DNA of 6,964 bases, taken from Bacteroides sp. CAG:1060. Its GTDB lineage: Bacteria; Bacteroidota; Bacteroidia; Bacteroidales; UBA932. The notes under the pieces are model-generated. The model did no database searches and was not told the origin of the DNA. It saw only the letters and a list, made by a program, of their open reading frames with translations. The translations under genes and the position numbers were made by a program. Shown here one piece after another: positions 1 to 6,421 of the stretch. How positions within the stretch are numbered: the first letter of the stretch is position 1; each line of letters opens with the position of its first letter. The DNA is taken from contig HF986336.1 in assembly GCA_000432655.1 (NCBI GenBank), positions 1 through 6,964 on the forward strand, written 5' to 3'.

Positions 1-696
1 GGCGGCCCGGCGGTGGAAGGCGGAGTGCTATGGGTACCCGTGTACGGGGTCAGCCTTGCGCTGAACGGACGGTACCACTCGCCCGGATGGAACAAATACA
101 GCGGAATCGCCATTGGAGCGGAAGGGAAAGGCATATTCTTCAGCCTTGACTATTCGTCCAATCCGGTCAGAAAAAAGGAAAGGCTGAAAGCTGTTCTGAC
201 CGCCGGGAAGGAATTCTCCGCCGGAGAGTGGGTGTTGAAACCGATATTTCGCACCTCGGTCACAAAAGCATTCGGAGCCGACGACAACTGCCGCACGGAC
301 CTGTGTCTTGATATTCTGTCACAGTACCGGATGTGGCGGATGAACGTACGGGGCAACGTGCTGTTTGGCAATTCCTTTGCATGGCTGGCATACCTTGAGA
401 CCGCAGCGGTGACAGGCTCATTTTCGGCTTATCTCAGAATGACGGGATTCGATGTGAAACAATGGAATGACCGGATCTATTCGTATGAGAGAAATGCTCC
501 TGGGAATTTTTCAATCCCGGCATACTATGGCAAAGGAGCCAACGTGTCGGCTTATGTCGCGATGAAGGCAGGAGGCGGGAAAACGAGATGCCGTCATCAT
601 GTCTGGATTCGTGCCGAATATACCTTATATTTCAAGGGTTCCGCAAGGCGTACAAGCGGAGCCGGATGTGTTCTTCAATATAAATTTCAATTCTGA
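1..696 (+). CDS. C-terminal part of an outer-membrane beta-barrel protein (5'-truncated)
   Basis: The reading frame is open from the first base and ends at TGA 694-696, leaving 231 residues. A GTG at 13 is not a convincing start, so the true start probably lies upstream of the window. The visible protein alternates short polar and aromatic/hydrophobic stretches (for example GVSLALNGRYHS, GIFFSLDYSS, SAYLRMTGFDV), as in transmembrane beta-strands, and ends in YKFQF with a terminal Phe, the usual C-terminal signal of outer-membrane barrel proteins. A stretch near the end, RIYSYERNAPGNFSIPAYYG, resembles what I recall from Bacteroidota proteins that join an N-terminal helix-hairpin-helix region to a C-terminal barrel. 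That N-terminal part is not in the window, so the family is tentative. No specific substrate or role can be given. The gene is separated from carA by 257 bases containing a terminator and is probably a different transcription unit. Confidence 0.6.
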   Translation, partial: GGPAVEGGVLWVPVYGVSLALNGRYHSPGWNKYSGIAIGAEGKGIFFSLDYSSNPVRKKERLKAVLTAGKEFSAGEWVLKPIFRTSVTKAFGADDNCRTDLCLDILSQYRMWRMNVRGNVLFGNSFAWLAYLETAAVTGSFSAYLRMTGFDVKQWNDRIYSYERNAPGNFSIPAYYGKGANVSAYVAMKAGGGKTRCRHHVWIRAEYTLYFKGSARRTSGAGCVLQYKFQF

Positions 697-721
697 AAGA
701 AAATAATGGCAAACTTCTTTA

Positions 722-748
722 TTGTTTCAAAAAAAATGGCGTACTTTG
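722..748 (+). promoter_or_regulatory. Candidate Bacteroidota-type promoter for the carAB leader
   Basis: TTG at 722-724 and TAcTTTG at 742-748, 17 bases apart, resemble the Bacteroidota -33 (TTTG) and -7 (TAnnTTTG) elements. The -7 match is imperfect: it is one base short between TA and TTTG. The flanks are A/T-rich, with an A-run at 729-736. If used, transcription would start near 755, giving a leader of about 200 bases before carA. This is a pattern match only. Confidence 0.35.
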
Positions 749-774
749 CAAAAGATTTGATGAGTTGACAATAC

Positions 775-939
775 ATGTACAATATCTATGAGCAGGTACG
801 GCAAGTACACAGAATCGCTTCGGCAGATGGCGTGCATTCCTTATACAAGTGGAATAGCAATGACGGCTGCGTGGTATCCATTACCACCCACCGTCATTTT
901 TTTTGTAATATCGCAAGAAATCTATCAAAAAGTATCTAA
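775..939 (+). CDS. Possible 54-codon leader ORF upstream of carA
   Basis: An ATG at 775 opens a frame of 54 codons ending at TAA 937-939, 14 bases before the carA ATG. It begins MYNIYEQVRQVHRIASADG and ends NIARNLSKSI. I do not recognise the peptide; it shows no signal peptide, membrane segment or known motif. The frame spans the whole hairpin series and the intrinsic terminator at 859-904, so ribosomes translating it would disturb that terminator. The same layout is known for the pyrBI leader peptide of enterobacteria. Against it: a 54-codon open frame arises by chance fairly often, there is no run of regulatory codons (four Arg and four His codons, scattered), and no U-rich pause tract precedes the terminator. 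It may be a leader peptide, a small protein, or chance. Confidence 0.25.
   Translation: MYNIYEQVRQVHRIASADGVHSLYKWNSNDGCVVSITTHRHFFCNIARNLSKSI
796..870 (+). promoter_or_regulatory. Structured leader with a possible antiterminator
   Basis: Manual pairing gives a GTAC/GTAC hairpin (796-799 with 805-808, loop GGCAA), a UUCG tetraloop hairpin (814-818 with 823-828, one bulged A at 825), and ATTCC/GGAAT (836-840 with 851-855) extended by GC/GC (834-835 with 857-858). A longer alternative adds CGT 831-833 with ACG 863-865 and GCAG 823-826 with CTGC 867-870, 14 pairs in all. It would consume the left arm of the terminator at 859-866 and also break the UUCG hairpin, so the two states exclude each other as in an attenuator. 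I do not recognise a named riboswitch or a PyrR site. The ligand or signal, if any, is unknown; pyrimidine supply is the natural guess from the downstream genes. Confidence 0.35.
859..904 (+). terminator. Rho-independent terminator (or attenuator) upstream of carA
   Basis: AATGACGG (859-866) pairs perfectly with CCGTCATT (891-898), and an inner stem GTGGTA/TACCAC (871-876 with 882-887) closes a TCCAT loop. A run of eight T (897-904) follows. It ends 49 bases before the carA ATG and lies 162 bases after the upstream stop codon. It could end transcription from the upstream barrel gene. Because the only promoter-like sequence I see for carAB is further upstream, it could instead attenuate carAB. 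Confidence 0.8.
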
Positions 940-953
940 TTGGATTTAATAAT

Positions 954-2033
954 ATGTCAGATTCACGTAAAAAAGCGACACTTGTTCTTCAGAACGGGCG
1001 AAGAATGGAGGGATGGAGTTTCGGTTATGGCGGAGCAACTTCCGGAGAAGTGGTATTCTCCACTGCAATGGTTGGTTATCCGGAGAGCCTCACGGATCCT
1101 TCTTATTCAGGCCAGATTCTTTGTGTGAGTTACCCACTTATCGGCAACTACGGTATTCCATCCGAAGCGTTGGACAGAAATGGTCTCTGCACGGCTTTCG
1201 AGTCGGAAAAGATACATGTCAAAGGTCTGATAATTTCTGACTACAGCGAGAAATTCAGCCATTGGGATGCGGTCAAGAGCCTCGACGAATGGCTAAAGGA
1301 AGAAAAAGTGCCCGGAATTTTCGGAATCGATACCCGCGAACTTACAAAAATGCTGCGCGAAGAGGGCGCAATGCTGGGAAAAATAGTTCCTGAAGGAGAA
1401 GTCGAAGATTTCCCTTATTATGATCCCAACAAAGACAATCAAGTGGCCATAGTCAGCTGCAAGGAAGTCATCCGCTACGGAAAAGGTGACAAAAAGGTAG
1501 TTCTGGTGGATTGTGGCGTAAAACATAACATCCTCAGATGCCTTATCAACCGTGGCGTCGAAGTGATCAGGGTCCCTTGGAATTATGATTTCAATACCAT
1601 CGAATGGGACGGACTCTTCATTTCCAATGGACCGGGAAATCCGGCACTGTGCGAAGAAGCTGTCGGCCACATCCGCGAAGCAATGAAAAAAGACAAGCCT
1701 ATTTTCGGTATTTGCATGGGGAACCAGCTGCTTTCAATAGCAGCCGGGGCGAGCACATTCAAGCTCAAATACGGCCATCGCAGCCATAATCAGCCGGTAA
1801 GAATGTGCGGAACGAACATGTGCTTCATAACTTCCCAGAATCACGGATTCGCCGTGGATACCAACACGCTCCCTCCAGAATGGGAACCATATTTCGAAAA
1901 TATGAACGACGGTACCAATGAGGGCATAAAACACAAAAGCAAGCCATTCCGCTCGGCTCAGTTCCACCCGGAAGCCTCCAGCGGCCCGGTAGATACGGAA
2001 TTTATGTTTGACGACTTTGTCGCAAGTTTGTAA
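954..2033 (+). CDS. carA: Carbamoyl-phosphate synthetase small (glutaminase) subunit
   Basis: This subunit hydrolyses glutamine and passes ammonia through a tunnel to CarB, the first committed step of pyrimidine synthesis and a source of carbamoyl phosphate for arginine. The 359 residues comprise the CPSase small-subunit N-terminal domain (about 7-140, with TAMVGYPESLTDPSY at 37-51) and a class I glutamine amidotransferase domain (about 181-355). The triad is visible: nucleophile Cys254 in GICMGNQLL, and His338 and Glu340 in FHPE, each offset by 15 from E. coli Cys269/His353/Glu355. SNGPGNP (224-230) forms the oxyanion-side loop. The ATG at 954 is preceded by A/T-rich sequence without Shine-Dalgarno and is the only ATG giving a normal N-terminus. 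Length is slightly below the roughly 380 of E. coli. The C-terminal third resembles eukaryotic CAD/CPS1 glutaminase domains, but the catalytic Cys, lost in human CPS1, is present. The stop is 4 bases before carB. Confidence 0.97.
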   Translation: MSDSRKKATLVLQNGRRMEGWSFGYGGATSGEVVFSTAMVGYPESLTDPSYSGQILCVSYPLIGNYGIPSEALDRNGLCTAFESEKIHVKGLIISDYSEKFSHWDAVKSLDEWLKEEKVPGIFGIDTRELTKMLREEGAMLGKIVPEGEVEDFPYYDPNKDNQVAIVSCKEVIRYGKGDKKVVLVDCGVKHNILRCLINRGVEVIRVPWNYDFNTIEWDGLFISNGPGNPALCEEAVGHIREAMKKDKPIFGICMGNQLLSIAAGASTFKLKYGHRSHNQPVRMCGTNMCFITSQNHGFAVDTNTLPPEWEPYFENMNDGTNEGIKHKSKPFRSAQFHPEASSGPVDTEFMFDDFVASL

Positions 2034-2037
2034 GAAT

Positions 2038-5000
2038 ATGATAGACAGCAATATAAAGAAAGTAATAGTGCTCGGTTCAGGAGCACTGAAAATCGGCGAA
2101 GCCGGAGAATTTGACTACAGCGGCTCTCAGGCCCTCAAAGCTCTTCGCGAGGAAGGCATTGAAACGGTACTTATCAATCCCAACATCGCTACCGTACAGA
2201 CATCCGAAGGAGTCGCAGACAAAGTGTATTTCCTTCCTGTCACTCCTTTCTTCGTCGAAAAAGTCATCAAGAAAGAAAAGCCGCAGGGCATCCTGCTCGC
2301 ATTCGGAGGTCAGACAGCGCTTAACTGCGGAGTAGAACTATACAAAAGCGGCATTCTCGAGCAGAACGGCGTCTCAGTCCTCGGAACTCCGGTGCAGTCT
2401 ATCATAGACACGGAAGACCGCGAGCTTTTCGTAAAGAAACTCGACGAGATAGGCGTCAAGACCATCCGTTCCCATGCCGCTGCCAATCTCTCGGAAGCTC
2501 GTGCAGCTGCAGCACAGGTCGGATATCCGGTGATAATCCGCGCCGCATACGCGCTTGGCGGACTCGGCTCGGGATTTTGTGAGAATGAGGCGGAACTGGA
2601 CATAATAGCCGGAAAAGCATTCTCTTTCTCCCCTCAGGTGCTGGTGGAAAAATCCCTTCGCGGATGGAAAGAAATAGAATATGAAGTAGTCAGGGACAAA
2701 TATGACAATTGCATAACAGTCTGCAATATGGAGAATTTCGACCCGCTCGGAATCCATACCGGAGAAAGCATCGTCGTCGCTCCTTCCCAGACACTTTCCA
2801 ACAAAGAATTCCATTTCCTTCGCAAGACAGCCATCGATATAGTGCGTCACGTAGGAATCATTGGAGAATGCAATGTGCAATATGCGTTCAGCCCTGACGG
2901 AGAGGACTATAGAGTAATTGAGGTAAATGCCCGATTGAGCCGTTCTTCCGCACTGGCATCCAAAGCTACCGGCTATCCTCTGGCCTTTATTGCCGCCAAA
3001 CTGGGTCTTGGATACGGACTTTTCGAGCTGAAAAACGCCGTCACCAAGACAACCCCGGCCTTCTTTGAACCGGCCCTTGACTATGTAGTCTGCAAGATTC
3101 CTCGCTGGGACCTTGCCAAGTTCAAAGGTGTCTCCCGCGAAATCGGCTCCAGCATGAAGAGTGTCGGAGAAGTGATGGCTATTGGACGCAACTTCGAGGA
3201 AGCCATTCAGAAAGGGCTTCGCATGATAGGACAGGGAGCCAGCGGCTTCGTATGCAACAAATACAATGCAGAAGACCTTGACTATGCGCTCAAAAATCCT
3301 ACCGACACCCGAATATTTGCAGTAGCAGCTGCGCTTCAGAGCGGATATACCATAGACAGGATTCATGAACTCACAAAGATTGACAAGTGGTTCCTTAACA
3401 AACTCGACAATATCGAGACCACCTACCGTCAACTGAAGGAGTGCAAGTCCATAGACGAAGTTTCCTTTGACCTTTTCAAGAAAGCCAAATGTCAGGGTTT
3501 CTCCGACATACAGATAGCCCGTGTATTCGGAATCAAGGAGTTGGTGGTCAGGGAAAAGCGCAAGGCCCTCAATCTCAAGCCTTTCGTCAAGCAGATAGAT
3601 ACTCTGGCGGCCGAATTCCCTTCGCAGACCAACTACCTGTATCTCACATATAATGCAACCAGCAGCGATATCACTTTCGGGGACGGGCCGGAGGCCGTGA
3701 TTGTCCTCGGCTCGGGGGCATATCGAATAGGAAGTTCGGTCGAGTTTGACTGGTGCGGCGTGAATGCGCTGAACACCCTAAAGAAGAGCGGTTACCGCTC
3801 AATAATGATCAACTACAACCCTGAGACCGTATCCACCGACTACGATGTCTGCGACAGGCTTTATTTCGACGAGCTAAGCTACGAGACTGTAATGGATATC
3901 TGCGAGTTGGAGAATCCATACGGAGTCATAGTCAGTGTGGGCGGCCAGATTCCGAACAATCTCGCACTGCCGCTTATGAAGAGCGGAATACGAATTCTCG
4001 GCACCTCAGCGCTTGATATTGACCGTGCGGAAGACCGCAACAAATTCTCGAAGATTGTAGATAAGCTCGGTATCGACCAGCCTCGCTGGAGAGAGCTTAC
4101 CACGATGGACGACATCAACAAATTTGTGGATGAGGTGGGCTTCCCTGTGCTCGTAAGACCTTCTTATGTGCTCTCCGGCGCGGCCATGAACGTGTGCTAT
4201 GGAAAGGAAGATTTGAAAGTGTTCCTGGACATGGCGGTAGAGGTGTCAGAAGAACATCCTGTGGTCATCAGCTCATTCATGCAGAGATGCAAGGAAATCG
4301 AGTGCGACGCCGTTGCAGACGGAGGCAAAGTGATAGCTGCGGCTATTTCCGAGCATATCGAATTTGCGGGAGTCCATTCAGGCGATGCCACCATCCAGTT
4401 CCCGCCACAGAAAATCTACGGCATCACTGCCGCAAGAATCCGCAAGACCACTGCAGCCATTGCCAAAGAGCTCAATATAACCGGACCGTTCAACATCCAG
4501 TTCCTGGCTACAGACAACTACATCAAGGTCATCGAGTGTAACCTCCGCGCCTCAAGAAGTTTTCCGTTCGTATCCAAGGTGCTCAAAGTCAATTTCATCG
4601 AACTTGCCACCAAATGTATGCTCTCGGAGCATCCGGAACCGGTGGGAATTGATCCTTTCGAGCTCGAGTATGTAGGTGTGAAATGCTCGCAGTTCTCGTT
4701 CTCGCGACTCAATCAGGCAGATCCTGTACTCGGCGTGGACATGTCTTCCACCGGAGAAGTAGGATGTATAGGAGACAACCTCGATGAGGCACTTCTCAAG
4801 GCCATGCTTTCTGTGGGTCATAGAATCCCTAAGAAATCCGTGCTTATTTCGTCCGGAAACGCCCGCCAGAAAGCGGACATACTCGAGGCTTGCCGTCTTC
4901 TTTCGGGCAAGGGTATCAAAATCTACGCTACGGAAGGAACATGCCGCTACTTGAACGAGAACGGGGTATCAGCCGAACGCGCGCTTTGGCCTTATGAGAT

Positions 5001-5244
5001 TGCAAACGAAGATTACCCTTCAGCGTTGGATCTCATCAGAGGACATAAAGTAGATCTTGTAATCAATATTCCTAAGAATTTCACTCACAACGAATTGAGT
5101 AACGGTTATAAAATGCGGCGCGCTTCCATTGACTTCAACATTCCGCTTATCACCAACAGCCGGCTTGCCACTGCCTATATCAAGGCTCTCTGCAAGGTAG
5201 ACGAAGACGAAATCGGAATCAAGAGCTGGGACGAGTACAAATAG
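2038..5244 (+). CDS. carB: Carbamoyl-phosphate synthetase large subunit
   Basis: CarB makes carbamoyl phosphate from bicarbonate, two ATP and the ammonia released by CarA, acting with CarA as a cytoplasmic complex. The 1068 residues (E. coli has 1073) contain two homologous halves: the carboxyphosphate half (about 1-400; ATP-grasp loop ALGGLGSGF 172-180; Gln281, Glu295, Asn297), an oligomerisation segment (about 400-550), the carbamoyl-phosphate half (about 551-930; PSYVLSGAAMNV 708-719; Gln821, Glu833, Asn835), and a C-terminal MGS-like allosteric domain (about 935-1068; ATEGT 964-968). I chose the ATG at 2038 because MIDSNIKKVIVLGSGALKIG gives the family N-terminus; the frame is open to a TTG at 2008, but that would lie inside carA. 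Throughout, the sequence is nearer to CAD/CPS1 than to E. coli CarB, and several E. coli effector-binding residues are changed (Lys993 to Trp984, Glu892 to Cys883). It lies 4 bases after carA and 4 bases before dinB. Confidence 0.97.
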   Translation: MIDSNIKKVIVLGSGALKIGEAGEFDYSGSQALKALREEGIETVLINPNIATVQTSEGVADKVYFLPVTPFFVEKVIKKEKPQGILLAFGGQTALNCGVELYKSGILEQNGVSVLGTPVQSIIDTEDRELFVKKLDEIGVKTIRSHAAANLSEARAAAAQVGYPVIIRAAYALGGLGSGFCENEAELDIIAGKAFSFSPQVLVEKSLRGWKEIEYEVVRDKYDNCITVCNMENFDPLGIHTGESIVVAPSQTLSNKEFHFLRKTAIDIVRHVGIIGECNVQYAFSPDGEDYRVIEVNARLSRSSALASKATGYPLAFIAAKLGLGYGLFELKNAVTKTTPAFFEPALDYVVCKIPRWDLAKFKGVSREIGSSMKSVGEVMAIGRNFEEAIQKGLRMIGQGASGFVCNKYNAEDLDYALKNPTDTRIFAVAAALQSGYTIDRIHELTKIDKWFLNKLDNIETTYRQLKECKSIDEVSFDLFKKAKCQGFSDIQIARVFGIKELVVREKRKALNLKPFVKQIDTLAAEFPSQTNYLYLTYNATSSDITFGDGPEAVIVLGSGAYRIGSSVEFDWCGVNALNTLKKSGYRSIMINYNPETVSTDYDVCDRLYFDELSYETVMDICELENPYGVIVSVGGQIPNNLALPLMKSGIRILGTSALDIDRAEDRNKFSKIVDKLGIDQPRWRELTTMDDINKFVDEVGFPVLVRPSYVLSGAAMNVCYGKEDLKVFLDMAVEVSEEHPVVISSFMQRCKEIECDAVADGGKVIAAAISEHIEFAGVHSGDATIQFPPQKIYGITAARIRKTTAAIAKELNITGPFNIQFLATDNYIKVIECNLRASRSFPFVSKVLKVNFIELATKCMLSEHPEPVGIDPFELEYVGVKCSQFSFSRLNQADPVLGVDMSSTGEVGCIGDNLDEALLKAMLSVGHRIPKKSVLISSGNARQKADILEACRLLSGKGIKIYATEGTCRYLNENGVSAERALWPYEIANEDYPSALDLIRGHKVDLVINIPKNFTHNELSNGYKMRRASIDFNIPLITNSRLATAYIKALCKVDEDEIGIKSWDEYK

Positions 5245-5248
5245 TCTT

Positions 5249-6421
5249 ATGCCTTTCAAAAGGGTAATTTTCCACATAGATGTCAACTCTGCTTTTTTGA
5301 GTTGGGCGGCAGTTAAAATATTGTCTGAGGGCGGGCCTGATATCAGGCTCGTCCCTTCGGTTGTATCCGGAGACCCTTCCGATCGCCGAAGTATCGTGAC
5401 AGCGGCTTCCCTTCCTGCCAAGAAACTCGGAATAAAAACAGCCCAGCCAATAGGCATGGCACTGCGAACCTGCCCGGAACTTGTCATTGTCCCGGGAGAT
5501 TGGGAGTGGTACAGGGAGTGTTCCGAAGGCTTTATGGAAATATGCCGCTCCTACTCCCCCGTGCTTCAGAAGTTTTCCATCGATGAGTGCTTCATCGACA
5601 TGACTCTCAGACTCTATAAGAAAGACCCGGTGGATGTGGCCACAAAACTTAAGGATGAGATCCATTCCAAACTTGGATTCACTGTCAACATAGGGATCGG
5701 CTCCAACAAGCTTCTGGCCAAAATGGCCTCGGATTTCGAGAAGCCGGATAAGGTGCATACTCTGTGGAGCTATGAGGTGCCGTCAAAAATGTGGCCTTTG
5801 CCTGTGGGAGAGCTCCTGTGGATAGGACGCAAGACCAAAGCCAGGCTCACCGCATACGGGATATATACCATAGGAGACCTTGCGCATACTTCCAAAGGAA
5901 AACTGATTCGTCTGGTGGGATCCAGTTTCGCGGAGCAGATCTACGAGAATGCCAACGGGCGCGACCCGTCCCCGGTGGAAACCGAAGCGCAGGAGGCCAA
6001 AAGCATCAGTGCCGAACGCACCTTCGAGAAAGACATCTCCTCTCCGAAGCAACTTGACAGAGCCCTTTTCAATGTCGCCTGCATTGTAGCCCACCGGCTC
6101 AGGCGCAACGGATTCAGGGCTTCATGCGTATCAGTCTTTATCAAATATCCTGATTTCAGCATATCCCAGAAGCAGGGCAAGATTACCAAGCCGACTGATG
6201 TCACGGCCTTGATTCTCAACGAAGCCCGCAGACTTATTTCCCTGATATGGGACGGAGTCTCCCCTGTCCGTCAAATTGGCCTTGGCGTATCCGGGCTCAC
6301 GCACGACACATCAGAACAAATGCAGCTTTTTGAGGATCCACAGATGCAGTATTATCGCGACTGGGACTCCAATTATGACGCTCAATTTCCATGCGACACA
6401 AAATACGATACGGATCATTAA
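5249..6421 (+). CDS. dinB: Y-family DNA polymerase, DinB/Pol IV-like
   Basis: This is a low-fidelity polymerase for copying past DNA lesions. The 390 residues show the palm motifs in order: HIDVNSAFLSW (9-19) with metal ligand Asp11 and steric-gate Phe16, RRSIV (46-50), FSIDECFID (109-117) with catalytic Asp112-Glu113, and GIGSNKLLAKMASDFEKP (149-166). The thumb (WPLPVGELLWIGRKT, 182-196, and a helix-hairpin-helix around 197-225) and little finger (about 250-350) follow. QMQLF (357-361) fits the beta-clamp-binding consensus QxxLF, then comes a 29-residue polar tail. Asn13 replaces the Asp found at this place in E. coli Pol IV (DMDCFF); the ligands themselves are intact, so the enzyme should be active. 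The sequence recalls polymerases common in Clostridia more than E. coli DinB. The ATG lies 4 bases after the carB stop, which suggests cotranscription; I see no LexA-like operator. Its last 31 bases overlap the next gene. Confidence 0.95.
   Translation: MPFKRVIFHIDVNSAFLSWAAVKILSEGGPDIRLVPSVVSGDPSDRRSIVTAASLPAKKLGIKTAQPIGMALRTCPELVIVPGDWEWYRECSEGFMEICRSYSPVLQKFSIDECFIDMTLRLYKKDPVDVATKLKDEIHSKLGFTVNIGIGSNKLLAKMASDFEKPDKVHTLWSYEVPSKMWPLPVGELLWIGRKTKARLTAYGIYTIGDLAHTSKGKLIRLVGSSFAEQIYENANGRDPSPVETEAQEAKSISAERTFEKDISSPKQLDRALFNVACIVAHRLRRNGFRASCVSVFIKYPDFSISQKQGKITKPTDVTALILNEARRLISLIWDGVSPVRQIGLGVSGLTHDTSEQMQLFEDPQMQYYRDWDSNYDAQFPCDTKYDTDH

Noticed and set aside
685..720. Weak hairpins after the first gene (TTTCA/TGAAA at 685-698; AAAGAA/TTCTTT at 696-720)
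   Set aside because: Both are almost all A/T, with long loops or no T-run; too weak for a terminator compared with 859-904.
765..770. TTGACA resembling a sigma-70 -35 box
   Set aside because: No TATAAT-like sequence lies 16-18 bases downstream, and Bacteroidota use different promoter elements.
755..953. PyrR-binding hairpin or a named riboswitch upstream of carA
   Set aside because: I could not find the conserved PyrR anti-antiterminator sequence or the core of a riboswitch class I know.
940..1128. Short open frame from a TTG overlapping the carA start
   Set aside because: It overlaps the conserved CarA N-terminus in another frame and resembles no protein I know.
2008..2037. TTG start adding 10 residues to CarB
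   Set aside because: It lies within carA, and the family N-terminus begins with the ATG at 2038, where the normal spacing to the VLGSG motif is found.
2374..3432. Long open frame of 352 codons on the minus strand
   Set aside because: It is antisense to well-conserved carB and its translation shows no domain; a by-product of carB codon use.
2068..3800. Internal similarity between the two halves of carB (VIVLGSG...EFD motifs repeated)
   Set aside because: This is the ancient duplication present in all CarB proteins, not a new repeat.
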